64,000 bases of DNA. It comes from Mytilus edulis. Taxonomy: Eukaryota; Mollusca; Bivalvia; Mytilida; Mytilidae. The translations under genes were made by a program, and so were the position numbers. The notes beneath the pieces are model-generated. The model worked only from the letters and a program-made list of their open reading frames with translations. It ran no database searches and was not told the origin of the DNA. This document shows positions 1 to 12,121 of the stretch, in pieces (position 1 is the first letter of the stretch; the number at the start of each line of letters is the position of its first letter). Where the stretch lies: NCBI RefSeq assembly GCF_963676685.1, contig NC_092344.1:44166830-44230829 (forward strand), written 5' to 3'.

Positions 1-91
1 TATAATAACATAATAATGTTACCTTAAAGATATTAACTGTCTTTGAACATATTAAACCAGATGCTCCGCAGGGCGTAGCTTTATACGACCG

Positions 92-2325
92 CAGAGGTTG
101 AACCCTGAACGGTTGGGGCAAGTATGGACACAACATTCAAGCTGGATTCAGCTCTAAATTTGGATTGTGATTAAATAGTTGACACAGCATAGGTTTCTGA
201 CACAGAATGAATGTGTTCTAATGAACTTAAAATTTTTGTTTTCTCTTAGAGCAATTCACTATGCTGTTGAATATTAATCCTCTCAAAACAAGAATGTGTC
301 CTCAGTACACGAATGCCCCACTCGCACTATCATTTTCCATGTTCAGTGGACCGTGAAATTGGGGTAAAAACTCTAATTTGGCATTAAAATTAGAAAGATC
401 ATATCATAGGGGACATGTGTACTAAGTTTGACTTAAACTTCATCAAAAACTACCTTGACCAAAAACTTTAACCTGAAGCGGGACAGACGGACGGACGAAC
501 GGACGGACGAACGGACAGACGGACGGACGCACAGACCAGAAAACATAATGCCCCTCTACTATCGTAGGTGGGGCATTAAAATGTTTGAAGAAATTTTCTT
601 TTTTATTTATGAAATTTCAAATGAGAAAAATTGAACCCAATTTTTTTAATCACATCCCCCTTTCCCTTATTCCAAAACTAATCTCAATTAAAATTTCTAA
701 TGGAGTTTGCAACAATAACTACTCATTTAAATACATCATAAAATATTAAGATGTAAAAAAAACTGCTTGTTATCACTGAATGTTATTTATTATAATTTAT
801 CAGTTGGTAGTAAAAAGTGAATATACATTGTATATTGTATATAACAAAGATTTAAGTTGATTCTGGACAAAGAAAGATAACTCCAATTAAAAAAAAATCT
901 TGCTATTGCACAATATTTTGCAATTAGATATTTCTTGCTTACTATTCTGGACAAAGAAAGATAACTCTAATTAAAAAAAAATTTGCTATTTCACAATATT
1001 GTGCAATTAGATATTTCTTGCCATTGCGCAATACTGTGCAATTGAAAAGACTTGCTATTGCACAACACTTAATATAATAATTTTAGATCCTGATTTGGAC
1101 CAACTTGAAAACTGGGCCCATAATAAAAAATCTAAGTACATTTTTGGATTCAGCATATCAAAGAACCCCAAGATTTCAATTTTTGTTGAAATCAGACTAA
1201 GTTTAAATTTGGACCCTTTGGACTTTAGTGTAGACCAATTTGAAAACAGGACCAAAAATGAAGAATCTACATACACAGTTAGATTTGGTATATCAAAGAA
1301 CCCCATTTATTCAATTTTTGATGAAATCAAACAAAGTTTAATTTTGGACCCCGATTTGGACCAACTTGAAAACTGGGCCAATAATCAAGAATCTAAGTAC
1401 ATTTTTAGATTCAGCATATCAAAGAACCTAACTGATTCATTTTTTGTCAAAATCAAACTAAGTTTAATTTTGGACCCTTTGGACCTTAATGTAGACCAAT
1501 TTGAAAACGGGACCAAAAGTTAAGAATCTACATACACAGTCATGACAGTTAGATTCGGCATATCAAAGAACCCCAATTATTCAATTTTGATGAAATCAAA
1601 CAAAGTTTAATTTTGGACCCTTTGGGCCCCTTATTCTGTTGGGACCAAAACTCCCAAAATCAATACCAACCTTCCTTTTATGGTCATAAACCTTGTGTTT
1701 AAATTTCATAGATTTCTATTTACTTATACTAACGTTATGGTGCGAAAACCAAGAAAAATGCTTATTTGGGTCCCTTTTTGGCCCCTAATTCCTAAACTGT
1801 TGGGACCTAAACTCCCAAAATCAATACCAACCTTCCTTTTGTAGTCATTAACATTGTGTTTAAATTTCATTGATTTCTATTTACTTAAACTAAAGTTATT
1901 GTGCGAAAACCAAGAATAATGCTTATTTGGGCCCTTTTTTGGCCCCTAATTCCTAAACTGTTGAAACCTAAACTCCCAAAATCAATCCCAACCGTTCTTT
2001 TGTGGTCATAAACCTTGTGTCAAAATTTCATAGATTTCTATTAACTTTAACTAAAGTTATAGTGCGAAAACCAAGAAAATGCTTATTTGGGCCCTTTTTG
2101 GCCCCTAATTCCTAAAATGTTGGGACCAAAACTCCCAAAATCAATACCAACCTTCCTTTTGTGGTCATAAACCTTGTGTTAAAATTTCATAGATTTCCAT
2201 TCACTTTTACTAAAGTTAGAGTGCGAAAACTAAAAGTATTCGGACGCCGGACGACGACAACGCCGACGCCAACGTGATAGCAATATACGACGAAAATTTT
2301 TTCAAATTTTGCGGTCGTATAAAAA
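92..2325 (+). mobile_element. TIR-ended composite repeat, copy A
   Basis: The 14-mer TTTATACGACCGCA near 91-105 recurs inverted (TGCGGTCGTATAAA) near 2311-2325. The interior holds palindromic TTGCACAATATTGTGCAA-like blocks (880-1060), two degenerate copies of a roughly 285-bp block (1085-1620) and about four copies of a roughly 153-bp block (1630-2230). From about 165 on it is matched, inverted, by 43790-45979. No transposase-like ORF is visible; the 142-aa frame at 1095-1523 is just the internal repeat read through. Likely a non-autonomous DNA transposon or satellite-bearing element; class unknown. Confidence 0.6.
290..579. mobile_element. Nested repeat with GTGGGGCATT-type ends inside copy A
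   Basis: Copy B of the host repeat (45868-45990) reads straight through the position where copy A carries this extra ~290 bp, so it is an insertion. It contains AATGCCCCAC near the left and GTGGGGCATT at the right end, plus a GGAC/GGACGAAC microsatellite at about 482-532. Resembles an abundant bivalve dispersed repeat. Confidence 0.6.
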
Positions 2326-2940
2326 TATATATTGCAATTTCTACTTGATAATTATACTTTTAGCAATCCATGTTCTAAACATTGTTAAATTAGTAAGGCT
2401 CTCAGTTTCAGATCATATGATGTATTAAAAGCTATAAATCCTAGATATTATATGTTGAAGAATTGAATAAAGATAAAAAAAAAAAAAAATCCTATATAGA
2501 TAAAATAAAACCCCACATTTTCTTTGATAATGGGTAGAGTGAAGTTAAACTGTAAAAACATAATATGTTGATGAAGGTGTACTATTTCATTCATAACTAC
2601 ACAAACAATGAAATAAAGACTATAGTTGAAAAGCATCTTTATTTAAAAAAAAACAACATATACAGTAAAAAAAAAAAAAAGAGATTCGTACACTCGTGAT
2701 ACACACAGAAACGTAGACAAAAAAATGAGACGTGCCTTTTCTTATCATAAAAAGTGCCCTGCCCTCCACTGGCACCCTGCCCCTTTTGATTTCTAGCTAG
2801 AGCACTAATACTCATTCACTAAAAACTGTATATTGTACCATAGATTGGTGTAAGCCTTTTTATTGGTAGGTATCATAGAAAACCCTTGAAACTCTAAAAC
2901 TGGGACAATTTATAATTTTGATAGTATCATGAATCCCATT
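2326..2940. other. AT-rich intergenic stretch, nothing recognised
   Basis: AT-rich DNA with A-runs at about 2474-2490 and 2667-2681. No coding or structured feature could be supported. The next exon of the glycohydrolase-like gene would be expected here or further left but is not seen. Confidence 0.5.
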
Positions 2941-3033
2941 CTTTTATATGGTATATACTCTTACACATACATTTTTAATATTGGACTCCTCTGGTACAAA
3001 ACACATTTTTTGGTGTTTATCATTTTGATATAC

Positions 3034-3177
3034 CTTTTTTGGTTCTTCAGAAAACTGTGGATGTGATATCACAGATTTAACTTGTGGACAGGTTCCTAGA
3101 CCACACACATCATTTAGTTCAGGAAATCCTTTCTCGTTCCATTCCATCAATTTTCTTGAGAAATCTAATGGGTCAAC
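3034..3177 (-). CDS. ADP-ribosylglycohydrolase-like gene, exon C (last visible)
   Basis: Phase-0 exon of 48 codons on the minus strand. It begins after an acceptor (AG at 3179-3178) with VDPLDFSRKLMEWNEKGFPE and ends HPQFSEEPKK before a GT donor (3033-3032). It joins in frame to exon B. The block 'xDFxxxLxxWxxxGFPEL...HPxF' is typical of one branch of the ADP-ribosylglycohydrolase (ARH, DraG-like) family just downstream of the first metal motif. No following exon was found to the left, so the gene either continues outside the window or is broken by the repeat at 92-2325. Confidence 0.65.
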
Positions 3178-3700
3178 CTATTCAAACATTAAGATTAGTA
3201 TATAATTGAATGCATTAATAGAAAAATAACATCTTCTGTTCACCCACTATGAATAACAATATAGAAATATATGAATTCAAAGTTTCTCAACTGACAATAA
3301 TTTACATAAGTCCATCTTTTACATTTTTATGCAGATATCTGCATTAAAAGTTTACACAAGCATATCAGTTGTTGTTATCATGGTACTTCTAACTATTTCT
3401 ACCAAAATATTTCTGATCACCCTCTTCAAAATATGAGTTATTTCCTTTCTATTTATACATAGTAGGCTCTCTTAAACAAAACAAACTGAAAAATTGTGCA
3501 TTTTTTAAATTTGAGAAAAATTTTTTGAGAGAAATAATTCAATGTTTTTTTTCAAATTTTATATCTTTTCTCTGAAATCACCAAATTTGAATGGTTAAAG
3601 TGAGATCAAGTTATATACCAGTTTAAAGTGGTACCAATGACCATTAAGTGATCTTACTGAAAGTAAACATAAATTATACTTTATACATAATAGCTTAATC

Positions 3701-3939
3701 AGGCCAAATAAAAAAGTATGTGTGGTTCCAGTTACATCTGACAAAAGTTAGGGTAGGTAGGTAGGGATTTTTTAAAAATTTTATGTTTTTTTTTTACATT
3801 AAGTCTATGGGAGCAACATTCTGACTTTAACAGTACTTAATGAAAAATGACATCAAAATCTTTAGGGTAGGCTATTTTTAAGCCGAAAAAGTAGGGACGG
3901 TAGGGTTACTGGAACCACACATATATTTTTATTTGGCCT
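3701..3939. mobile_element. MITE-like element with ~35-bp TIRs, in an intron
   Basis: The left end starts AGGCCAAATAAAAA and continues with TGTGTGGTTCCAGT; the right end is the inverse (ACTGGAACCACACA then TTTTTATTTGGCCT). Internally it has GTAGG repeats. It lies in the intron between exons B and C of the glycohydrolase-like gene. Confidence 0.65.
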
Positions 3940-4023
3940 AATGGGTGACATGGTCAAATAAGCAACTGAATGTATCATAAAATTGTATTAATAAACAAGA
4001 TAAACAGTGTTATATACATGTAC

Positions 4024-4173
4024 CTCTCCATTTTTACTTAGAATGGACTGTAAGATAAGTAACATATGGTCTGACTCTTCTGTCCAATCTCCAATAGTCC
4101 ACTTCCTCCTATGTACATCTGGTAATATTTTCTTGTGGACATATTCTAACTTGTTGTGAACTTCTTTATACTT
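4024..4173 (-). CDS. ADP-ribosylglycohydrolase-like gene, exon B
   Basis: Exactly 50 codons, phase 0 at both ends, acceptor CAG at 4176-4174 and donor GT at 4023-4022. It encodes KYKEVHNKLEY... and then the family's metal-site region, read here as GDWTEESDHMLLIL. In ARH-family enzymes this motif is normally W-(S/T)-D-D-(T/S)-D; here both acidic residues are Glu, which could weaken Mg binding or mark a non-catalytic homologue. Known family role: hydrolysis of ADP-ribose from modified proteins or from poly-ADP-ribose. The specific substrate cannot be told from this fragment. Confidence 0.7.
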
Positions 4174-4772
4174 CTGAAATTACATATTTAAAAACATATT
4201 AAATATATATAAGTAATACAATTTAGTAGTTGTGTCCATTTGTCTTACCTTACATTTTCAAGTATATGATAAAATCCTGTTTCTCTTTGAATACTTATTA
4301 TCAAATCAAGACAGATTTTTTGTTGTTGCTGACATCTTATAAAATGAGAAGCATAATTTGGTTATTATGTTAAATCTATCTTTGCTTCTTGACTTACTGC
4401 AATTTAAAGCATGACATATTGTATGACGTTTGTAAAATAGTAAGTTAACCTTGGATTTTTTTCAGCATTGTTTGTTTGTTGTCTCCTTATCCTATACAAA
4501 AAATATCCTTTTTTTTTTGTTCTTCTCAACACATAGCTAACAATAAACATGGTCTTTTATTCCAAATTATTATAATTTATTTTCCATGGTATTGCATGTA
4601 ATATATGCTCAAAAGTTTTAACATTTGAGTAAATGAATAAAGGGTACATATCATTGTAAGAAAGTATGGGACCATTAACCATTTGAAAAACAATACCTCT
4701 GTGTCACAGTCACTTCTTTTATTTAAACCAATAATCTAAAATAGCAAAGGAAATGTTGTTATAGTATAAAAC

Positions 4773-4892
4773 CTTTTTAGCTTCTTCTTTAGTTAAATTT
4801 TCTGTAAGAAGTCCAATAGCATCACCAATACAATGTCCATACACAATAGCATAAATCTGGTCATATACTCTGTTCACTTCTTTTCTTAGTGC
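4773..4892 (-). CDS. ADP-ribosylglycohydrolase-like gene, exon A (first visible)
   Basis: A 40-codon phase-0 exon with acceptor TTTTAG (to 4893) and donor GT (4772-4771). It encodes ALRKEVNRVYDQIYAIVYGH followed by CIGDAIGLLTENLTKEEAKK. The GDAIG motif is the N-terminal signature of the ADP-ribosylglycohydrolase fold. No start codon is in this exon, and I could not find a convincing 5' exon between 4893 and 5400. The three exons A, B and C (138 codons) keep one open frame with good splice sites, arguing for a live rather than decayed gene, but only the N-terminal third of the family is visible. Confidence 0.7.
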
Positions 4893-5435
4893 CTAAAATA
4901 ATTAATTAATAATATACAAAAAACCTTCAACTTTTGACTCCACATTTTTTAAGTTCAATTTTTTTTAAATTCTAGTTGGATTCTGTTTGCATGTAGAGAA
5001 GAATTTTACAATTTCGAAAGGGATTTAACAGGGCAATGTTATAGGACTTGTGGTGAAGCGTGTAACTGCCTTATTGATGAATAAGGGTAGCCAAATGGCG
5101 ATAACAGCAACTTTTAATGCATGATGATATACATGATAAATGTACACTTTATTTTAAAAGATAAAAAATCAAATGATTTTGACGAATCACGTTAAATTTT
5201 TACTCGAACAGAAATGATATTAATTGAGACCTCCCATGAAGCACAACAAATTTTTTTTACCATGTCACATTTACAGCAAAAATTTGAACCTATTTGATGC
5301 TAATGAAACCCGAAAATGACCATTTGACAACTGACAGTAAAGGGCATTCATCATGTTCATACCTCCAGGGTTTTCCATTGAAGCCGGCAGCCGGCGGAAA
5401 TCCGCCGTTTGCGGTGGCTTCAAGTGCCGGCTACT

Positions 5436-6176
5436 TCACTGACAAAAATATAAATTCAAAAAGAAAAATAATATCTTTTTCAAATGTTTACAGCCAGGTG
5501 AGAGACGTATTGTCGCAAAGTCGCGGTCGCGATTAACAAGGGATGAATTGATTTCATTAATGGTTTGATGATAGCTGTCACTTTTCCAATTAAGAGTTAA
5601 GATACCTAATGCGGTTTGACTGTCCGAAAATATAGTTAAAGTATCTATTTGTGTTTTTGAAAAAGATTCTATGTGATCCAGTACAATTTTTATTGCTATA
5701 AGTTCAGCTAGGAAGATTGATCCTTTATAAGAGACAGGTCTTTTTAATTTTTCTTCTTGATTATTGATGTAAATTATAGCTCCTGCACCGCAGGGGCCTG
5801 GTGTTCCCAAACATGACCCATCTGTAAAAGCGACTGCTGTGTTTGGTGTTTGAGATTTCAGTTGTTCAGAAATAATTCGTTTTCCTTCCTCTATTTGGGC
5901 TGTTGTTCTGGATTTTGAGCTGCCTACAAATGTATGTTCATGATGTTACACCAGTAGTCGGGGGCTCTAATGACTGATACTAGACCTTGGTATTCATACT
6001 GTGGTTCTATCTTGTTTATATATATCAACCAATTCTGTATCTCTCATGTCTTCTGTTTGTTGATACATTTTTCCTAATGGTGATATAAACTTTTCTGGAT
6101 TTTCCTCCTCTTTCCAAATTTCAAATTTTCTTTTAATTGGGACATTAATAAAATATGAAGCAGGCATAACCTGTGC
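5436..6176 (-). pseudogene. Retrotransposon RNase H domain fragment
   Basis: The intact part (5436-5810) begins MGTPGPCGAGAIIY and contains AELIAIKIVL and TIFSDSQTALG. Just upstream in the same frame is FTDGSC, so the order DGS... / AEL / SDSQ matches an RNase H domain of the non-LTR retrotransposon type. Further upstream on the same strand (5950-6176) the reading frame carries stop codons (after DRTTV, and in the next lines), so this is a decayed 3' pol fragment. No reverse transcriptase is left. The left boundary abuts a GC-rich inverted-repeat patch (5378-5432). Confidence 0.65.
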
Positions 6177-6608
6177 ATGGGGACGAAGTCTGTATGATTT
6201 TTTTTTTATAAATCAAACATGTTAAAAAGAGAAACGGAAATACCGAAACATTTCCGAATTTGGTTTTGTTGTTAGGGATTTTAGTTGTGACGTCATATTC
6301 AATGTAAACAAAGAAACGCTGTCATCAGGTAACGTTTTTTTTTTTTTTTATACCAAACATTTTTTAAAAATGAATTAGTACTGAGTTCCTTTCTTAGACT
6401 GATAAATATATATTTTATTCAAAGTCTCATGCAACCAAGACCGGAAACGGAGGTAGATTTCTGCGCAGATCCGGAAATTCAAAAACGCGACAAAAAAAAT
6501 TGAACGATTGTGAGTTCATTAGTACAATAAAAATACCGGGAAAATTTTCCCGAATTTTTTTTGTTTTATTGAATTTTCTACTGTTTATATTGGGCACTTC
6601 GTCCCCAT
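6177..6608. mobile_element. MITE with 13-bp TIRs
   Basis: Ends are ATGGGGACGAAGT (6177-6189) and its exact inverse ACTTCGTCCCCAT (6596-6608). 432 bp, AT-rich, no ORF. A clear target duplication was not found. Confidence 0.6.
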
Positions 6609-7229
6609 ATTACTGTATGAATTAATATCACACAAATTATCCAATTATTGATTTTATCAGTTGAATGAAGTAGTGGTCATAAGTCGAATCCGGGTCCGTC
6701 CGCCCTGATTCTGGTTCGCCCTACTTTCTGTTCGCCCTAATACCTGTTTGCCCCGAGTCCGTTTGCCCTGATTTTATTTTTTAGTATAGTGTTGCGTTGT
6801 GTGTATATAATTGAATGTGTTGAAGTCAGTCTACAATTTCGCCGATTATTTACGATGTTTCATGTTAACTTGTCTAAAGCTAGCTGCTATACTAGGTTAT
6901 CAGTTTCAGTACATTTCAGGACTACAAGATATTGTGACTTCAAGGTATTTAGGACTAAGTTTGAATCTGTATGTACGTTACTAGGAAATATAAGTTTCTG
7001 TGAATTTCAGCACTGCATTGTATTTTTAAATGTAAAACAACTGAAGACTAAGTTGTTGTCTTGCTGCTACGAGGATAAGTTTCTGTGAATTCAAAGACTA
7101 CAAAGTATTTGACATAAAACAAGACAATTTATGTAACAATCAGTGATATCAAAGGTTTCAAATGACACCTTATCGGCAATCAAAATTCAATCAACAGTAA
7201 TTAAAAGTAATTATAAAATAAAGTGTAAC

Positions 7230-7401
7230 TGTCAAAGATTCACGACCTTGTTCAAACGTACCCAACGTTACTATTGTTGACGTAACGTTATTGTAACGCA
7301 AACTTGTATGGGATCTGAATTATAGAATTGAAAGCAACACAACGTCTTTTTATTGCCTACAAAAGCGAAGTACTAACCCTAGCATCATAGCATCTTACAT
7401 A
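7230..7401 (+). repeat. 5' LTR (172 bp)
   Basis: Begins TGTCAAAGATTCACG and ends CATCTTACATA. The boundary was set by comparison with 12122-12293 and by the 5-bp GTAAC target duplication; the conventional TG...CA end would fall two bases earlier but would not give matching flanks. Confidence 0.85.
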
Positions 7402-7418
7402 TTGGTGCCGTGACCAGG
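7402..7418 (+). other. Primer-binding site of the BEL/Pao element
   Basis: TTGGTGCCGTGACCAGG lies immediately after the 5' LTR; TTGGTGCCGTGACC is characteristic of BEL/Pao elements. Confidence 0.75.
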
Positions 7419-7432
7419 ATAAGCTGAAAGCA

Positions 7433-8019
7433 GTGAGAGGAGGCCACAGAAGCGCCGTAACCAGACAGATTCACAAAACTGACGAGAAAATCAACGAAAG
7501 AGATATCACCCGACGGGACATTCATAGTGCCATTGAAAACCTTGAACGGAAACATGAACTTTTGCAGAAACTAGACGCTGAAATATTGGATTCCTTGGAT
7601 GCAGAAAGTGTGGAACAGGAAATTTTGGATGCAGACGAATTTAATCAGCATATAGACATTAATATTCGCCGCTACAAAGAATGTGATTTGGAGTTGAGAT
7701 CAAGTACACCCCAGGACTCGGTGAGTCAATTTACCTCAAGTATCGTACAAAATACTAGTACAACGCATTCATCTTCAAATAATTTCAATCATAATACAAA
7801 TCAGCACATGCAAACATCAGCAAGTGCAAACTCACAAGGAGAATATGAGATCAACAGAGATCCGCCATTAAATGAAACTTATAAGTTCTATCACAAACTT
7901 CCAAAACTAGATTTGCCGACTTTTTCGGGAGATTTACTTCTATGGCAAACTTTCTGGGAATCGTACGAAACTACTGTCCATACAAACCCATCATTGACAA
8001 ACGTACAACGTTTCACATA
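7433..8019 (+). pseudogene. gag, 5' part, BEL/Pao element
   Basis: Open frame beginning just after the primer-binding site. It has a coiled-coil-like, charged N-terminus (residues about 15-90), a low-complexity Ser/Thr/Asn stretch, then KLPKLDLPTFSGDLLLWQTF, the hallmark of the DUF1759 gag domain of BEL/Pao elements. The frame has no ATG at its apparent start (7433 is GTG), so initiation is unclear. The frame is cut at 8019 by the MITE at 8020-8779; the homologous sequence resumes at 8782. Confidence 0.75.
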
Positions 8020-8779
8020 CTGTGAAAGTACTTTAATTCGTGGGTATCAATTTTCGTGGTTTGATCAATATTAACATGTTCGTGGGTTTTTAAATTCGTG
8101 GATTTTAGTTTTCTAATAAAAAATAATTGAAAAACTAAAGCCTTTAGAAACGAAGGTTACAAATAGTCTTGATTGAAGGAAATTGCAAAGTAAACATTGA
8201 CCCGTGTAAATCATAGTGATAACACTAATTAACCCATGATAAAGGGATCAACAGATTAAAGACCATCAAAGGTGTTAATTAGGCCATAAATATGTCATGT
8301 AAAGAAAACAGTAACATAAACAAATGTTTTAAACGTACCTTGAATTGTCAAATAATTCTTATCAAAATCAAACCCAGCATGAAATTATTATTTCCCATAT
8401 GTACGAGAACTATGAGGATATAAAATGAACACTTTATCATACTGTCATATCAATACCGGAAATCTGACTTTCGTCGATCAAAAATATCTTTTATGAGAAT
8501 AAAAAGATCAACAGTTGTACAGTTTAGGTTATTAAAGATTAAATGGGTATAATCCTGCATACGGTTGTAGTTCTGTGACTGCTATTAAAGTATTCTCAGA
8601 TTTGGCGTTATTCAATATTTCTCTAGATCATATCAATAGTCAAACCTACCGATGGGGATCTTTGCATGACTTGATTTGGACAATGGTTGTTTTATTTCGT
8701 TGGACACTTAAATTCGTGGATAAAGTCATCCACGAAAACCACGAAAATTAGTACCCCACGAATAAAAGTACTTTCACAG
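8020..8779. mobile_element. TA-flanked MITE inserted in gag
   Basis: The TIR starts CTGTGAAAGTACTTT and continues ATTCGTGGG; the right end is its inverse (CCCACGAAT ... AAAGTACTTTCACAG). TA occurs at 8018-8019 and 8780-8781, the target duplication of Tc1/mariner-type elements. 760 bp and no ORF of its own. Confidence 0.85.
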
Positions 8780-8781
8780 TA

Positions 8782-10365
8782 CTTGAAGGCCCAGCTTCAC
8801 GGAGAAGCGGAAAGTTGCATATCGGGATTGTCACTTACACACGCAAACTATGAGCAAGCAATTTCATTACTACAAGCGCGATATGGTCAACAAGGAATCA
8901 TTATTGATGCACATATGCAAAAACTAGTCGATTTGCCAAACCCCACAATGTCATTAAACAGTCTCAGAACATTCTATGACAAAGTTGAAACTAGTATTAG
9001 AGGCCTAGAATCGCTAGGACAGTGCCAAACAAATTTTGGAACAGTACTTACACCCATCATCTTTAGAAAACTACCACCGGAATTGAGAACTACATTGACA
9101 AGAGAGCATGATACAAGTACATGGACCATAGACTTACTACGGAAGGCTATAGGTAAGGAGCTGCGCGCTCAACAAGCTGGCCACGCTATGAACACAGATA
9201 ATTTAACCCCTACCGCATCGTTTGTAACAAAGGCTACAATGAAAGGAAATTATAGACAAGTCAATAGAGTACACACAAACTCCAGGAACAACACTGAATC
9301 GAATAAACCCAGGCCATGCATATTTTGCAACAAATCCCATTCAGCTGTTGATTGCTCAGAGATTAAAGATAATGCCAGTCGTTACGAAATAGTCAAGAAA
9401 AAACAACTTTGTTTCAACTGTTTTGGTAAACATAAGATATCAGAATGTAGATCACGATATAAATGTCGTAAATGTGACAAGAGACATCACACTGCTCTAT
9501 GTAATCAGGAAACTCAAGCACCTGTACCTCCCGCTGATGCCGCCGCCGTCAATACAGTAAATGTTAATGGAGAAGAAAGTAACCCTATGTCAACGTTTTA
9601 CACGTCAACACCACAAGCACAGGCACATACCGAGATACTTCTTAAGACAGCAGTAGCACCTGTATGGTTCGAGGATCGGAGCGCGATGTCTAACATTTTA
9701 CTAGATGAAGGGTCTCAGAAATCATTTATTTCAGAAGATTTAGCAGCACAATTACAACTTAAACCTTGTGGAAATTCTACAATTAGTTTATCAACTTTTG
9801 GAAACACCAACCAGAACGTGAGACACATGGATAAGGCTCAGATTACTTTAGAAATTGAAACTGGTGGATTTATTCCTATGGATGTACTGATAGTACCGCG
9901 CATTGCCGCACCCCTCAGTAATGTTACAAATGTCATCGCTTCAAAACTGCCATATCTCAAAGGATTACGATTAGCTAACCCAGTCACAGAGGATAGGAAA
10001 TTTGAACTTTCTCTTTTAATTGGAGCGGACTACTATTGGAGTATTGTGCAGGATCACGTGATCAGAGGAGATGGGCCAACGGCCGTAAAATCCCGTTTGG
10101 GATACTTGTTGTCAGGACCGATGCATACTTTTACAGGAGAACAATCATCAACAGGAATGTTTAATGTACTGATTCAACATCAGCAAGAGGAACGCAGCCT
10201 GGAAAAGTTTTGGGATTTACAATCTATTGGTGTCAAAGCAGACGAATTAGAAACAACCACCATGAAAGACTTCAATGATGAATACGAAACAAAATGCATA
10301 ACTTACCAAGATAATCGCTATACCGCAAAACTGCCATGGAGAAATGATTTCAATCAACAAAACCA
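8782..10365 (+). pseudogene. gag 3' part, zinc knuckles and aspartic protease, BEL/Pao
   Basis: The continuation of gag (HGEAESCISGL, then LVDLPNP) is followed by Cys-rich knuckles at about 9318-9510: CIFCNKSHSAVDC, CFNCFGKHKISEC, and a CRKCDKRHHTALC block. The peptidase A16-like (DUF1758) domain follows, with ILLDEGSQKSFI at about 9697, in which the usual catalytic D-(S/T)-G appears as DEG. The frame reaches the LEKFWDL and RYTAKLPW block that precedes reverse transcriptase, then is shifted at the deletion point. The start at 8687 of the longer frame lies inside the MITE and is not a gag start. Confidence 0.8.
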
Positions 10366-10565
10366 CTCAAAAAGTTTGTCGCAAACAGAGTCAAGGAAAT
10401 TAAGGAGTCAAATGAAAATCAAAAATGGCGTTATTGTCCGACAGATGCAAATCCTGCAGATTTATTAACTAGAGGCATAACAGGAACGAAATTCATAAAC
10501 AACAGATTATGGTTTCATGGACCCGAGTGGATAACAGACAAAACACAATGGCCAACATGGAGTGG
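10366..10565 (+). pseudogene. RNase H-distal pol remnant after the RT deletion
   Basis: In a frame different from the preceding gag-protease ORF, the block around 10432-10560 reads WRYCPTDANPADLLTRGI and GPEWI, the conserved segment between RNase H and integrase in BEL/Pao polyproteins. The catalytic reverse transcriptase and RNase H core that should precede it are absent. The frame runs on into the integrase ORF region. Confidence 0.75.
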
Positions 10566-11610
10566 AAACGAAATTGTTTAAAAACGAGAATATAATGGAG
10601 ATTCCCACTAATGAAACCTCAGAAAATCAGCACGTCTTACTCGCATCTCAGAAACGTCAAGAATTTGGCATACATAAGATTATGGATATCGAACGTTATA
10701 GCAGTTTGAAGACATTAATACGTGTTACAGCCTATGTGATGAGATTTATACAAAACTGTAAGTTAGCACGGAGTGATAGAACATTGTCGGAATTAACCGT
10801 TAATGAAATACAGCATGCTACATTGACATGGATACAAACGGTTCAGAAATCAGAATATCATGAAGTGTTTAATTATTTCAACAAATCTGTGACAGTTAAG
10901 CCGTCTATTGTAAGACAATTGAACTTGTACTTTGATGAAGAAAATGCACTTCGTTGCCGCGGGAGAATTCAACATGCACCTTTGGAGGAATCAGCTAAAC
11001 ATCCATACTTGTTACCTCCGTTACATAGACTCACTTCACTCATTATTATGGATGCTCATATCAATCATTTACATGAAGGCGTCAACTCTACCGTAACACA
11101 CTTGCGACAAGTATACTGGATACCTCGAATTCGTCAACGAGTCAAAGTTATTCTTAGAAAATGCGTTAACTGTCGGAAAGTAACAGGGCGTGCTTACCAA
11201 CAACCTGATCCACCGCCACTGCCCAAAGAGAGGTTACACGAGGATATACCGTTTACTGTTACAGGCGTAGACTTTGCTGGTCCTATGTATGTGCGAAATA
11301 CAGATGATACAAAATCAAAGGTATACTTATGTTTGTTTACATGTGCGTCGACGAGAGCTGTTCATTTAGAACTTGTGAATAACTTATCAGAACCTACATT
11401 TATGTTAGCCTTCAGAAGATTCGCAAGCAGGAGATCCTTACCGAAGTTACTAATATCTGACAATGCACTAACTTTTGAAGCTGCCAGTCGAGAAATCAAA
11501 CATCTTACAAACTCAAATTCAGTGCGCGAAAGTCTAAGCTCTACAGGAACAAAGTGGAAATTTATTACAAAGAAAGCTCTGTGGTTTGGTGGTTTCTATG
11601 AACCACTTTC
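10562..11610 (+). pseudogene. Integrase (H2C2 zinc domain and truncated DDE core), BEL/Pao
   Basis: Integrase region of pol. The H2C2 zinc domain is visible as HxxxxHEG ... CVNCRK (about 11050-11180). The catalytic core follows with GVDFAGP (first Asp, about 11265) and LLISDNALTF (second Asp, about 11450). The third catalytic residue lies near GGFYE, but the sequence is then truncated: at about 11605 it jumps to the C-terminal domain in another frame. Part of the core between the second and third acidic residues also looks shortened. Non-functional as it stands. Confidence 0.8.
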
Positions 11611-11957
11611 AACAGCGATGGAAATATGAGTATTTGACCTCATTACGGGAACATCACAGAAGTGTAGGAAATAACGAACAATCGATAGCTATTGGTGATG
11701 TTGTTCAAATACATGACGAAACTTTAAGAAATTCATGGAAACTCGCCGTTGTCGAAGAACACGTAAAAGGAGAGGATAATCTTATCAGAACTGTAAAACT
11801 TCGCACTAAAAACGGAACCACCAACCGCCCAATCTCGAAATTATACCCAATCGAAGTGAACTGTATTGAATCTGAACCGGAGGATGTTACACGACCCAAG
11901 ATGTTCCGTCAGGCGAAGTCAGATGCCGTACAAAAGATTCACGAGTGGACAAAATAA
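11606..11957 (+). pseudogene. Integrase C-terminal (DUF5641-like) domain, BEL/Pao
   Basis: Reads FQQRWKYEYLTSLREHHR, then GDVVQIHDE and LAVVEEH and a closing PISKLYPIEV, matching the C-terminal domain typical of BEL/Pao pol. It is separated from the integrase core by a frame change and deletion. Stop at 11955-11957. Confidence 0.8.
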
Positions 11958-12121
11958 CTTTTCAAATTATGATCAAAATAGACTGTTCAAATTCAAAGTG
12001 ATTAATTCTTTCTTTTATGATACATAGACTTTAAAGTTAAGTGATGAATTATGATTTATGTCTTCAATTTAGTCAAATTTTCATTTCATTTCTATTTCTA
12101 TTTCACTTTCGGCGCCCGGAG

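Noticed and set aside
1055-1523. 142-aa ORF with internal repeats
   Set aside because: The repeats follow the DNA-level tandem blocks, which are also found, broken by stops, in the inverted copy at 43790-45979.
5294-5536. 80-aa plus-strand ORF
   Set aside because: Overlaps the GC-rich inverted-repeat patch and the antisense of the RNase H fragment; no domain or conserved context.
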